64,000 bases of DNA from Abelmoschus esculentus (Eukaryota > Streptophyta > Magnoliopsida > Malvales > Malvaceae). The notes under the pieces are model-generated. The model saw only the letters and a program-made list of their open reading frames with translations, ran no database searches and was not told the origin of the DNA. Of this stretch, positions 31,934-44,016 are shown piece by piece. Both the position numbers and the translations under genes were made by a program. Numbering within the stretch: position 1 is the first letter of the stretch; each line of letters begins with the position of its first letter. The stretch is from assembly GCA_035048815.1 (NCBI GenBank), contig JAUCBN010000042.1, forward strand, positions 9,300,001 through 9,364,000. Reading direction: 5' to 3'.

Positions 31934-33799
31934 TGTAATCACTAATTTTATCCGGGTTTATGCTCGAATTAAATCAATCCACATCCCTTTTTAATACCCA
32001 AATCACCTTAACTTACCCTAATTTTATCACTTATTTTATAATTATTATTATCCTTACTATCTCTTAATTAAAACCAAAAATCCAAAAATATATAAATATA
32101 TGATATAAATAAAAACCTTTTATTAGAGACCACTTTTATAAGCCCAAACCATAAATAAATTTGACCTATTAAATATAATTTTATAATATAAAAAATATAA
32201 TAAAAATCCCTACTTGGTGCCCAAGGTCTTGTTTTTAATTGGTTATTATTTTTAAAGGGATAAACCTAAAATACCCTTCATCATATTATAGATACCCTTA
32301 TATATTAAAACCTAAACATATTTTATTCCCATATGTTACCCTTTACCCTAACTACATATATAACATTTACCCTAAAAATAAAAGACCCCCAACCTTATTT
32401 TTCTTTCACAGCCGCATGCCACTGCCGATTTCCATTTCCATTTTTCCATTTCCATTTCCATTTGTAAGTTGGTAGCCTCCATTATTTATATTTTTATTCT
32501 CATTGAATCACTTCACCCATTCGGTCGGTTATTTTTCAAGTTATGCCCTAATCTAATCATTACTTTTATCGTTTAGTTTAATTTGTGGATTGATTTTAAT
32601 CGAGCATATTTAGATGTATATAGTTCTTTTTGAAATATTTATTGTGTATTCCATTCTTATGGTTCAATGAAAATATGAATATTTTTATTGGTATCTTTTA
32701 TTGTTTTTTTTTTTATTTGTTTATTATATGTTTTGTTTTGTTTATTTATATATGTTATTTGTTTGTTTCGTTGGTCTATTTATTTTAATCTTTGTTATCA
32801 TGTGTTGTATAATATTCTTAGGTGTTTATGTACCTATTTACTCGTGATATTTATTTATTTATTTTTGTTAATGTTGTTACATGCTTTGTATATATGCCAT
32901 GTTATTGGTTTAGTTCATATGCTTTGTTAGGGTTGTGTAAGTGACAATTTTTATGTATATTTATATTATTTTAGCATGTTGGCATGTCTCTTATCTTATT
33001 AGTATCTCTTTTAATTATATTGCTTGGTTTGTATTATGTCTCTTTAATTATCACTATGTGTCATATTGCTATTTTGTCTTTATATTTGTTGTCTTTACAA
33101 TTATGTCTTTTATTTTGCTTACATCACACCTTGCTAATTAACAAGCCTAATTAAATACGTATTTATTCGATCGTAACGGGCCCGTGTTCCAACGCATTGG
33201 TCGCGAGGTGTGTACGTTGCCTCCGAATAAAGACACGGTAAAAATAAAATTAAATTCGAATACTTCAACAAAAATTAATTTAAATGCCATTTTAATCCGG
33301 AAAATTCAAAATTAATTAAGCGGTAGTTTAATAAAGGTGCCAATTTTGGGCGGTTTTAAACCCTAAACCCATTTTTAATCGTAACCGACTCTCGAACCCA
33401 AATCATTTCAAATCTCTGGTTTTTACGGTGTCCGGTCTACCAAAAGTGACCGGTGGCGACTCCACCCCCTTTTTTAAAAAATCCCTAATTTTAAAATTTT
33501 TCTTTTCAATCTAAAATTCCCTTTTTTTAATCTCAAATCCCTAATTTCAACTTTTCAATTCCTATATTTTTAAAAAAATCCTAGATTTCAAATTTCTTTC
33601 AACATTTCAAAATTTTCATTTTTTGTACACAATTTAAAAACCTAATTTTTAAATCCTAAATTTCCCAAAATTTTATTTTAAACCCAAATCCCTAAATTCC
33701 ACTTTTCAAACCCTAATTTCAATTCAACTAGTGACTCTTTCTCCCCCTTTTTACTACACCCCTATTATTATTTTTAAGAATTTTATAAGGGTCGCTACA
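31934..33799 (+). repeat. 3' LTR of the gag-only element
   Basis: 1866 bp, the longer LTR. The extra segment (32727 to about 33272) is T-rich and ends with a GC-rich stretch near 33165-33235. Because LTRs are identical at insertion, one copy has since lost or gained this segment. Ends GGTCGCTACA then CCCAC. Confidence 0.92.
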
Positions 33800-33804
33800 C
33801 CCAC

Positions 33805-34058
33805 CATATTGCTACTTGTCCTCTACTGCCTCGGCATTAGGTCTTGCCTCGGCCCCAGTTTGCTGTCGCGACAATACTTTTTTCCTATAAAGACATAAAA
33901 ATGCAGTAAAGTATGTCTCTTCTATAAATATTATCTTTAATAACATAATCCCTAAATATATCATATTAAGTATATGGATTGGTCCAAGTAGGTGTAGAAT
34001 TAATGATTAATGCCCATGAAAAGTGTAGAAAGTGATAGTGAGTTGAGCACTTGTCACA
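33805..34058 (-). repeat. 3' LTR of the Athila-like element, remainder
   Basis: Continues the LTR broken at 24131; matches about 53556-53808. Ends ACTTGTCACA, i.e. the minus-strand LTR begins TGTGACAAG. Confidence 0.88.
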
Positions 34059-34067
34059 CCCCCAAAC
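34059..34067 (-). other. Polypurine tract of the Athila-like element
   Basis: On the minus strand GTTTGGGGG directly precedes the LTR start TGTGACA, the usual Athila arrangement. Confidence 0.75.
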
Positions 34068-35015
34068 TCGAACTATTGCTTGTCCTCAAGCAATGCAAAC
34101 CATCAATTTGTAAACTCTATTCTTTCTTGGTCTTATGCTTCCATCTATTCTCCCCCCATAACTATGTCTATTCTTTAGACTTAACCTTTCGTTTACTCAA
34201 GGGTTTACCTAGAAGACAAACTATAAGGTTTAGTGAGTGTGTGCACTTTTGTGGAAAAGTTTGATTAAGGGCATTCTTAGATAAACTTTAAGTTCACGAC
34301 AAATAGACTTGGATTTAGTTTACTCTTCTTAAAACAACAATTTCTTGAGCCAATTTCGGGCACCTCAAGGATTGTGTTTTCTCCTTCTGATTTTCTTATT
34401 TATTTTGCTATTCTTTCGAACATACTAGAGCCAATTTTGGGCACCTCTAGTATGAAGAAGAGTATTTCCTAGAGCCGGTTATAGGTACCTCTAGTCACCT
34501 TTCCAAAGATCTAAGTCTTTATCACCTAAGTTTATTTAAAGAATTCATATAGCCAAACAGAATTAAGCCTAGAATTAAGCTGGTTATAAGCACCTCTAGT
34601 CACCTTTCCAAAGATCTAAGTCTTTATCACCTAAGTTCCAAAAGTGTTTTTAAGTTCAACCTTATAGTAAGCTCCTAAGTTTTCTTCTTAAGTATCCTAT
34701 AATTAAGCCTTCAAAATAGAACCTAACTATGGTAAGGATAAAGATTTCTATTGCCTTAAAGAATAAACTAAAACAATATTGATGATGGGTAGTGCAAGAG
34801 GGGGCAACAATTTCAAGTAAAATGGTGAACATAAAAAAAATTATCACTAAAAACTTCACTTTTCATGGTAAGGCCGCGGCAGTGGATTGCCTCGGTAGTG
34901 GCTCTACACCCCTAAACTCAAACCAAGCATTATCCTCAATGCTTTAATTAGGGGCAAGCAGTGGCAACAAAATATAAAAAAGTAGAAATATAAAAGCAAC
35001 AAAAGGATAGAAAAT
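34068..35015 (-). other. 3' non-coding part of the Athila-like element with short repeats
   Basis: Between the env-like ORF and the LTR. Words like GAGCC(A/G)(A/G)TT...GGCACCTCTAGT recur at about 34350, 34428, 34476 and 34580. A block of about 45 bp (CACCTTTCCAAAGATCTAAG and beyond) is present twice, at about 34497 and 34600. No gene. Two CTGCCGCGGCAG-type words lie at 34872 and 34888. Confidence 0.65.
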
Positions 35016-36339
35016 TTAGACGGATTTCGAAGAATTATCCTCCACAATTAATCTTCTAGATCTTACTGCTGATTGCTGCGTCCTTGGTGATGAAGATGAC
35101 TTTGCTCGTCTTGGTGGATGAACACTTGTTGGTGTTACTCGTTGCATAGGAGCATTCACCTCTTCTTCTCCTTCATCTTCGGTCTCCATTATATCCGTCC
35201 CTTGTAATTTTCTAGGTTTGCCTCGACATGGTGAATTGTTGGCCCGACAGTATCTGAGCTTTAGTGTACATAGGCATCTATCTCTTTTGATAGACTGCCC
35301 ATGATGATTGAGGATCTTGGGGGAATGATAAAAACTGATTTCATCTTGGAAGGTCTTTTGCTGGCAGAGGATGCCGCGGTAGAGTTTGCTGCCCTGGATT
35401 GGCCAGCAGTGTGAAACTGTTGGTGAGGGCCAGTGGGGAAGAATGGTCTCGGTCCTCCTAGAGCTGGTGTAGTCTCTGTGTAGGGTGCAGCCGTCATAAA
35501 CATGTTTGTTGGAAATTTTGGAAACTGCACCCCTTGGTTTGGAAAGTTATAGAGCATCATCTAAGCAAGTGTACTGTTGAAGTCTCTTTGATACTCCATG
35601 TATCTCTGTTGCCTAAGGTCCATGGCTATCATCCTTTGTAGAATCTCTTGGTATATTTCTGCTACGACAGTGGTATGGGAAGTGCCAGGCATGTCTGTCG
35701 TGTACTGGGCTCCGGTAGTAGTTTCGACAGTGTACTGTTGTGGAGTTGCCTGGACTGGTTCTGCCTGAATGATCTGCATAACTTTGTGATAGAAGTCTCT
35801 GGTCCATCCTTTTCTTTGAGGTGTAAATCTCTCGTAAAATTATTTCTCCAACATTGATGCTCCTTTTATTGATGATTGATTGTATGAACACCAATCTCTT
35901 TCGATCCACCATGCTGTTATGTGATGTGGGGATAAGGCGTCGCTTAACAAAGGTCATCCTTGATCAATTCATAATCTTGGTCCGTTACTTCCTCCATAAA
36001 TTCTGAGTGGATATCTCATTCAAAAGTTAGGTCGTAGAACTAGTTGATTGTTTTGACATCAAGGTGGACTGGCCTGCCTCGGTAGTGGACGTAGAGTGAG
36101 TCTTTGCTTGGCCAATGTGCATAGAATTCTCGCACGATCGTGGCATTGGCTTGTTTGGGTTGCAGGCAAAAGAGTTGCCACTTTTGGTACTTGATTCTGT
36201 CGAACAAGTAATGTTTAATGCCGAAATTCTCCTCATCACTATGTTGGAACCCTTGTTCATCCTACAATTGCCTACAGATGAAGGACCTGTTGAAGCGTTC
36301 TTCAATGGCGGCAGGGGCGAATCGGGTGTAAGTTGCCAT
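35016..36339 (-). pseudogene. Env-like ORF of the Athila-like element
   Basis: Starts at the minus-strand ATG 36339 (MATYTRFAPAAIEERFNRS). Pieces lie in three frames with several stops. N-terminal part includes KYQKWQLFC and ATIVREFYAHW, motifs typical of the 'putative plant transposon protein' domain that Athila elements carry after pol. The middle is Gln/Thr-rich (35561-35779), then Pro-rich (35261-35560), and the tail is acidic then basic (METEDEGEEE ... PRRAKSSSSP), ending at TAA 35016. No clear signal peptide or membrane segment is seen. The name env-like reflects position only; function is unknown. Confidence 0.7.
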
Positions 36340-36810
36340 AGATGAGCAGTGAAATTTTTTTTGAAGATTTGTGGAGAAAAGCTTAGAATTTTTCTGAGAA
36401 AAATGAGAGAGCTGTGAGATTGAAAAGAATATAGTAAGAGAGAGTAATCAATTCTAAAGAAACAAGATTGCAAGAGTGAATAGTTCAAGAGGGAGAGATT
36501 GCTTATATATGTTTCGATAGTGTGACCATTTTAACTACTAGCTGTTTTGTAGCTGTTTTACTTTTACTGCCCGTTCGCATTTACTGCCGCGGCGGAAATC
36601 TCGGCAGTTAACCGTTACGATGTTTCTGCCTGTTGGGACTTCTGTGGCTTCTGACACTGTTTACTGCCTCGGCAGAGTGTCTCCTTTAATGAATTTCTTC
36701 AACTGCATTCTTGCTTATTTTCCTAAAAAAATGTAAACACCAAACAAAAACTTAAAATAAAAATAAAAAGAGAATAAAAACATAAATCCTAAACTAACTA
36801 ATCCTAATAT
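36340..36810. other. Untranslated stretch upstream of the env-like ORF
   Basis: Non-coding, contains three close CTGCCGCGGCAG-type words (36584, about 36600, 36664). The target-site copy AATAA of the copia insertion lies at 36811-36815. Confidence 0.6.
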
Positions 36811-36815
36811 AATAA

Positions 36816-37852
36816 TGTAAAACTAAATTTGATTTTGATATAACAAATAAGTATAAGGACTAATTTGAAATAAATTTTTAAGTCCCTAACTCAAACTTTT
36901 GATTTTAAGTCAAACCAAGAACTTTGAAATAAAATTATAAGTGTTTTTTGATGTGAGGGTATCGATACCCTAAGGAAAGGTATCGACACACCTAGGATTT
37001 TTAAAGCCTTGTTCTTGAGATCAAGAACAAGTATCGAAACAGGGATCGATACCATTTTATACTGCCAACACATGTTTCGAGTCAGGTATCGAAACGTCTT
37101 AGTATAATTTTTAATTAATTTTTAAATTTTTAAAATCATGACTCGAGGTATCTGTACTGGTATCGATACACCCCTTAATCTCCAACGGCTATTTTAACAT
37201 TAAATGAGTCGACCATTGGTGATAGTTAATTTTTGATTGGTGGTTAGTCTGTATCGAAACAAGGTTCGATACCCAACATCACAGTTTCAAATGGTATTGA
37301 AGCATGTATCGATACTCCCTCTATTAAATGTACAACGGTTAGAAATCAATGAGAATGTATAAAATGAAGCATTTTCAACAACATTAATGACTATTAAACC
37401 TCAAGCAACATCCAAGCACACAAATCCAACTCAAATCACTTCATTGCATATTCCTACTCCCAACTCTTGTAATTTTACTTTGATCTTTTGTAATCTGAGT
37501 TTGGGGAGAGTTTGTTTGTAATTGGGGCAACATATTTCTTGTGAGAGATTTTTATTTGTCTATTTTCCCTTGTATTACTTTGTGAGGATTGAATCAATTC
37601 TTGGGTAGAAGAATTGATTCGTATTGTAACGGTTATCCATTGAACCGAGAAAAAGGTCAAATTCTATAGTGAATTAGTTTCAAAATCCTTGGTGTGAGCT
37701 AAGGTAGTGGATGTAGATCTTGTTTGAAGCTTGAACTACTATAAAGCACGTGTCTTTTAATTTTAGCATTTTTACAAAAAATTTCTCAATCAAATTTTTA
37801 ATTACCAATTCATCCTCCTCTTGGCCATACTTCAAGATCGATCAAATCAACA
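36816..37852 (+). repeat. 5' LTR of the SIRE-like element
   Basis: 1037 bp from TGTAAAAC to ATCAACA. Lacks about 120 bp found in the 3' LTR (near 49160-49285), probably deleted between ACAAC direct repeats. Holds about nine GTATCGATAC-type words between 36959 and 37315. Apparent divergence from the other LTR is about 5-8% in the parts compared. Confidence 0.95.
37358..37364 (+). promoter_or_regulatory. TATA box candidate in SIRE-like LTR
   Basis: TATAAAA, conserved in the 3' LTR at 49313-49319 with the same flanks (AATGAAGCATTTTCAAC after it). It lies downstream of the palindrome cluster. Confidence 0.5.
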
Positions 37853-37854
37853 AT

Positions 37855-37868
37855 TGGTATCAGAGCCT
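37855..37868 (+). other. Primer-binding site, Met tRNA type
   Basis: TTGGTATCAGAGCC two bases after the 5' LTR; the standard initiator-Met tRNA complement of copia elements. Confidence 0.9.
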
Positions 37869-37939
37869 AATCTTTGAAGAGATTCACATCTATCAAAGAA
37901 GATCCAAGGCGTGTTGATCACATCTACAACTCATTCACA

Positions 37940-39264
37940 ATGGCCTCCACCTCTGGTTCATGGAACGAATTTCACTCAATCACCAAGCCACCCTTCTTCA
38001 ATAGGAATAACTACCCCTATTGGAAGAATATGATGAGGTTATTCATCAACTCAAATGATTATGTCCTTTGGGATATAATCGAAGATGGACCCTCAATTCC
38101 TATAAAGCAAGAAGGAGATTGGCAAGTGTCAAAGAAGAGGAACGAGATGACCGATGAAGAAAGAAGGAGGATGTCCACAAATGATAAAGCTCTCCACATC
38201 CTCTTTTGTACGTTAGGGCCCGACATCTACTCCAAGATGTCTTCATGTACAAGTGTCAAAGAAGTTTGAAACTCCTTGTAGACTAGATATGAGGCTACCA
38301 ATGACGTGAAGGAAACAAATATTGGTTATCTCAATCTAAGTTATAAGAACTTTAAGATGGAGCCGGATGAAGACATCACCAAGATGTTCAATAAATTCTC
38401 GGTGATCGTCAATGGTCTGAAGGGTTTCGGTAAGATTATTCTGGAAGAGAAGCTCGTTCGAAAGCTCATCTATTCTTTTTCCGAGTCTTAGGATAGCAAG
38501 AGGACGACCATCATTGAAGCCAAGGACCTCAAGACTCTCAAACTTGATGCTCTTGTGAGATCTCTTCTCACCCATGAGATCATGAAGAAAGAAAGAGAAG
38601 AAGAGAAAAAGAAGAAAGAGGTAAAGATTGAAAAGAGGTAAATTAAGAAAAAGAAGCAAGGGATTACTTTTAAAGTTTCAATGCCACAAGATAAAGTGGA
38701 TACAAGTGAAGAGGAAGAGTTAGAGGAATTGGCCATGGTGGCCAAAAGATTCACTAGACTCATGAGGGCAAATAGGAATAGGAGATTCCAATGAAAGAAG
38801 GATTTCAAACCAAAGAGCAAAGAAGAAGAAAAAGATCAAATCATTTGCTATGAATGTAAGAAGCTCGGTCACATTAAGACCGATTACCCCCTATACAAAA
38901 AGAAGGGTTTTGAAAAGAAAAAGAAGCAAAAGGCTCATGTTGCCACTTGGAGTGATGAGGAGTCATCATCCGATGAAGACAACGAAGTAGCCAACTTGTG
39001 TCTCATGGCTCTTGATGAGCCTAAGGTAACCCTTGAAACTTCTTGCAATGATCTTTCCTATGATGAATTATATGATGCATATGATGAGTTGCAAGATGTT
39101 TATGATGAGTTGGTTTTAAAATTCAAAGAATCCATTTTGAAAAGCAAGAAAATCATTTCCGATTTAGAAATGAAAAATGATTCTTTGACAAAAACTATTT
39201 TGGATTTTGAGGAAAAGGTTGTTGACTTAAATGATGAATTAAAATTTTTTCAAAAAAAATGTTA
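37940..39264 (+). pseudogene. gag of the SIRE-like element
   Basis: Starts at ATG 37940 (MASTSGSWNEFHSITKPP), then PFFNRNNYPYWKNMM, the typical start of copia gag. One frame throughout, interrupted by stops at about 38267, 38279, 38489, 38639 and 38792. A lysine/glutamate-rich segment (38580-38650) precedes a zinc knuckle near 38848 (CYECKKLGHIKTDYP) whose last cysteine has become tyrosine. The C-terminal part (38996-39264) is open and strongly coiled-coil-like (DELYDAYDELQDVYDEL). Gag would package the RNA; this copy cannot make a full protein. Confidence 0.88.
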
Positions 39265-39629
39265 AATTAAACAACCTTATTTCTAGCTGAAGTGAAAATC
39301 ACCACAAGGTGGTGAATGAGCTTAAAGAACAAATCAAGGTGGTTGGGAGTTAAACTTTTGAAAAAGGAAGCTCTGCAAAACCCAACCATGTGAAAAATAA
39401 TTTTTATAACCACAAACAAAAAAAATTTCAAAGGCATTTTAGACATAAAAAAATTAGAAGTGTTTGAGTTCCTAAGAAACTTATTGTTTCTAATAATTTG
39501 AATGTCATTACTTCTTGGATTCCTAAGGAACCAAGCTTTTAGGGACTAACTCTCATGGATCCAAAATGATTTGGGTACCAAAAGTCAAAAACTAAATCTT
39601 TGTTTGTAGGTTGAGCATTGTTTCAAGAC

Positions 39630-40575
39630 CAAAGCTTCAAGTCAAAACATGTGGTACCTTGATAGTGGATACTCAAGGCATATGACCGTAGACATGGGAC
39701 GATTTAAAGAGTTAGAGCTTAAAAAAGGGTGGAGTAGTGACTTTTGTTGATAACTCCAAAGGCCAAATTGAGGACATTGGTTTTATTGGTAATCACTCCT
39801 CTATTTTAATTGAAAATGTCTTGCTTGTTAATGGTATTAAGTATAATTTGTTGAACATTAGTCAATTGTGTGATAAAGGTTTCTATGTCTCTTTTAATAA
39901 ACATGGTTGTAAAATAATAGACATAGAATCAAATAGAACAATGCTCATAGGTCATCTCATAGGAAATATTTATATGGTGCATTTAGATGACATTAATCTT
40001 TCTTATGCATGTTTGGTTGCTAGTGATGAAAATGATGCATGGTTATGGCATAGAAAACTAGGTCATGCTAGCATAAGTGTTTTAGAGAAACTAGCCTCCC
40101 AAAATCTAGTTAAAGGTTTACCCAAGCTTAACTTTTTTTTAGATAAAATTTGTGATACATGTGCTAAGGGTAAACAAAATAGAGTTTCTTTTAAGTCCAT
40201 TAATGATGTCTCAACTAGTAGAGTATTACAATTGATTCATATGGATCTCTTTGGACCAATTAGGTCTACTAGCTTGGGTGGAAAATCATATGCTTTTGTT
40301 ATTGTTGATGATTACTCTAGATACACTTGGGTTCTATTTTTAAGTACCAAAGATGAAGCCTTAGAAAAATTCATCACGTTTTTAAACATTTATCAAAATG
40401 ACCTTGATCAAAGAATTTCTCATATTAGAAGTGATCATGGAACCGAATTTCAAAATTTAGGTTTTGAAAACTTTTGTAATGAAAATGGGATTAGCCACAA
40501 TTTTTCGGCTCCTTACACTCCTCAACAAAATGGGATAGTTAAGAGAAAAAATAAAATTTTAGAGGAAATTACTAG
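39630..40575 (+). pseudogene. Protease and integrase part of SIRE-like pol, left of the inserted LTR
   Basis: Protease remnant near 39650 (WYLDSGYSRHMT). From 39737 the frame is open for 292 codons: pre-integrase domain (WLWHRKLGHAS, CDTCAKGKQ) and integrase with HMDLFGPIRS, VDDYSRYTW and IRSDHGTEF. In the place where copia integrases have the catalytic glutamate (VVERKNR) this copy has IVKRKNK, so one of the three DDE residues is lost. The ORF is then cut at 40575 by a solo LTR; after removing it and one copy of ACTAG the frame continues at 44017 (40580 and 44026 are then in the same frame). Confidence 0.9.
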
Positions 40576-41141
40576 TGTAACCCCCTTAGCCCGGCCTAGA
40601 CGGATCCGACACTAACGGGTTACACGAGGAATATCGAACCAAACCCGCGAAGGTCCGATTCGATAAACAACCCTGAAAACTGATATATTTTTTTCCTAGA
40701 TGCATAATTATGTTCCTACATGTCTTGGTCTCCTACAAAGTTTTAACGGAAGCAATCTGACTACAAACAAGTATCCGATTAAACATTTAAACGAATTAAG
40801 GACTAAAACGTAAAAATTTTAAGTTCTATTAATAAAGTAAAAATTCTTTTCATCAATGTTCAATTAAACACGTAAGTATCCTTCACGGTAAATTTCAAGT
40901 CAAACGGATCATTCTAACATTTTTAATTGCATGTTTCTCTAATTTAGGGACCAAAATGTAAATGTTTCAAATTACAAGGACTTCATTCAAATTAATTTAA
41001 CCATATTGAAATTAAATCAAATTTATACATTCATGTAAAATTTCAGCTCAAAAAAACATTTGTAGGTGCCCTAATTGAACAAAGGAAGATATTCGGGACT
41101 AAAGTATAATTTCTAGCAACTATCAATTCCTGGTAGTCAAA

Positions 41142-41330
41142 GGTTTCGAAACCTTTCATAAGGTTTCGAAACTTTCTGTAAAAGGTTTCGAAATTTCCCT
41201 GAAGGTTTTGAAATTTTTCGCGTCCAATAACTTTCCAGAATTGAAATTGCCCGCAAGGTTTCGAAAACTTCCTGAAGGTTTCAAAACTATTTGTCAAAGG
41301 TTTCGGAACCTTCACTAAGGTTTTGAAACT
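41142..41330 (+). repeat. Eight GGTTTCGAAACC-type palindromes
   Basis: Copies start at 41142 (perfect), 41162, 41184, 41204, 41257, 41277, 41299 and 41319. Variants mostly differ by C to T or G to A at the central CG. They are spaced about 20 bp apart in two groups of four. Confidence 0.85.
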
Positions 41331-42065
41331 TTGGTTCTGGAACCCAAAAGCTCCGTCACACTATATTAACACTAACGACTCCATACACAACCATTAATCA
41401 CTACCTCTATATGCACAAGTCCTAAGCATAATTAACAACATATAACACATGATTTTCAACGTCAAGAGCATCAAACAAATTATAGGCATGCTACCTAGAA
41501 CATGATTAAAAACATATCGATCATGCAAGTACATGCTTTAACATTCCAAACAATACCATAGTCCATCAATTAACAATCAAGCAACATAGGTCTTATTTCA
41601 ATATAAACTAAAGTCTAAGTTCACACTCCTCACATTGGTTGGGTTTACATATTGCCAAGCTCCAACTTATTTGCCAAGACATACCGAATTTGAGTAACCT
41701 TTCCCCTTAGATTCTTTGCTCCGAATGAAGTCCCAAGTGCCTTTATTTTTCTGCAAGGATGAAAAGAGAGCTTAAGCAAACATGCTTAGTGAGAAGGCTC
41801 TACACAACATCATCAATGCATCTATTTAAAACCATATTGAAATCACAATTTGCAATGCATCACTAAATCATGCATGCTAACATCTCATGTTCATGTTCTT
41901 TAAATCAAATGTTTCCTTGTGTTTGCACAACCTTATCAAAACAATTTATAAATGATGCACAATATCCTTTTTAAATTCATGTATGTATATTGACATTCTA
42001 GTGACCACTTAATATGAACCTTGAGTTCACCGAATACACGGATCTATTGTTAGAGACCATTGTCT

Positions 42066-42235
42066 CGTCATGACACGAAGTCACCATTGACAAGACACCA
42101 AGTCACCATTGACATGACACAAAGTCACCATTATAGCACTATCACGCACGATTGGACACATAGTCACCCTTGTTACGTGTAGGCGGCTCTACTACGCACG
42201 ATTGGACACAAAGTCACCCTTGTTACGTGTAGGTA
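42066..42235 (+). repeat. Short tandem repeats in the solo LTR
   Basis: AGTCACCATTGACA(A/T)GACAC recurs three times in 42080-42135; a block of about 38 bp starting CGCACGATTGGACACA is present twice (about 42146 and 42196). Confidence 0.8.
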
Positions 42236-44016
42236 ATATTCTGTATTCTCAATATTGTTTATAATGCACTTAAGACAATCCTAATGATATGTCATTCGTA
42301 TTCGAATCTAAAGTTAGTGTCACTAAGCCAATATCATAATCAAATATGCATGATAACTTGCTGCTCATAATGCATACATAATATGTTCAACAAATGAACC
42401 AAAAGCCATGCCCAAAGGCACCATAATATGTAAGGCAATTAACCATATTGTATTCCAAATCATTTCTCATAATTTTCCAGAATCATGGATGCTTGATAAA
42501 CTATGCATTTCAGCAAGTATTTCTCATGCATGCACCAATTCAAATCATGTTCATGCATTTCCAAGAATATCATTGCATTACCAACATTAATGCCTTTATC
42601 GAATGTGGTCGAAACTCATGTTGATATATCAAAAACATTTATTTTACTTACTCTTGAACTATAGAAAGTTTTCACACTTTTCCATAGTCCCCAAAATAGA
42701 GCCGTACCAAATACGACTCGCTTTAAGTCCGAAAACACTTACCGACAAGCAAAACGAGCTTTTGCCGATATTCCAAAGACCACGCCAACGCATCAGCACT
42801 CAAAATCCTTCTTGTACCTCTTCTACAACATTAAAAACAGAGAATTCTCACATTATAACATGCTTAAACCATTAGCCGCATCATACCTCCACAACACTAC
42901 CGAAAAACCTAGCCGAAAAAACCGAAACTTAGCCGAAACGTATCCAAAACATCAACAGCCCAAAACCTAATGAATCTAACATCTAATCCACTTCAATTAT
43001 TAACTAAAAACACATCCAAACCATCCTTATATCTCCATCAACTTTAAAGCACCTAAAACAGCCCCTAAAACAATCAAAAAACACCTTAAAACAACACCGA
43101 TTATATTATTCCGAGATTAAATTAATGTGCCATCAATTTAAGACTCAATTAATCATTTAATTGACATAATAACATAATTAAATCCATCTAATTACAATAT
43201 TGAATGAGATCTAAAAAGATTTCACAAAATATTCACAAAATCATTAGATTTAGCATTGAAAACATAAAATTAAGTGTTATTCAAAGATTAGCAAGCTAAT
43301 ACTTGAGAATTTCAATAAAGAACCTTAGAAAAGAGTTAAAATCCAGCAAATTACCTTTGAGATCTATTCACCAAAAAGATGAAATTTTCTCTTCTTGATT
43401 CCTTGCAAATTGGTGTTGATTTGATAAAATTGATGGTTAGGTTTTGTAAAGAATGGAAAGATGATTAAAATGAAGTAATTATTGTTGAAAAAGATGGAAA
43501 AATCAGCAAGGAATTGAAGAAAATAGATGAAGAAAAATGGAGAGAAAATGAGAGAAAAACATGAGAGAAAAAAGGTAGTTAAGTGAGAAAATGATTATCA
43601 TCTTTAATTAAACTAATTAAAAAACATTTTGGTGAATAAATCATTATTAAAAATTAAATTGGATTTATGGCCCTCTAAGGATTCTAAGTATAGCTTGGTT
43701 TCCAATTTAGTCATTAAAATTAACAATTTCCAAAAATTACAATTAAATCCTCCATTGTTTTCCAAAAATTATAAATTGGTCACTTACGCATAATTAAGCA
43801 TAATTAAAAATCAATTTAAAGTTCAAATTATATTCTTTTAATTTTGAAACATCTTTTTAATATTTTTAAACCATATTCCAAAATTATTAATTTTCTAATT
43901 AAAAATATTCTTATTTTATATTTCCCCGGAATAATGAACCAGAGAATCCGATTTGACCCAAATTAAATACTCCTAACTAAAGCCCAAACTAATAACCCCA
44001 AAATCAGGATGTTACA

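Larger units (their letters stand above)
24132..33799 (+). mobile_element. Non-autonomous gag-only LTR element (TR-GAG type, Tat-like)
   Basis: 9668 bp, flanked by an exact CCCAC duplication (24127-24131 and 33800-33804). LTRs: 24132-25470 and 31934-33799, both from TGTAATCAC to GGTCGCTACA. The 6.5 kb interior has a long leader with duplicated hairpins, one gag gene, then 4 kb with only purine-rich tracts and two tandem-repeat arrays. No protease, reverse transcriptase or integrase is seen in any frame. The gag class and the primer-site region (GACTCTGCTGGGGAC just after the LTR) resemble Tat/Ogre elements, so an autonomous Tat-type relative probably supplied the enzymes. Confidence 0.88.
40576..44016. 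mobile_element. Solo LTR, Tekay-like, inside copia integrase
   Basis: 3441 bp from TGTAACCCCC to GGATGTTACA, flanked by exact ACTAG copies (40571-40575 and 44017-44021). No coding content. Size and termini fit a Del/Tekay LTR, and the lack of interior suggests recombination between two LTRs. It has a cluster of GGTTTCGAAACC words (41142-41330) and tandem repeats (42066-42235). Both ends look alike when inverted, so orientation is uncertain; the pyrimidine-rich bottom strand near 43500-43580 would fit a leader on the minus strand. Confidence 0.92.

Noticed and set aside
34662..34859. Short minus-strand ORF with a hydrophobic start, possible Env transmembrane piece
   Set aside because: AT-rich, no link in frame to the env-like ORF, and lies in a stretch of untranslated repeats.
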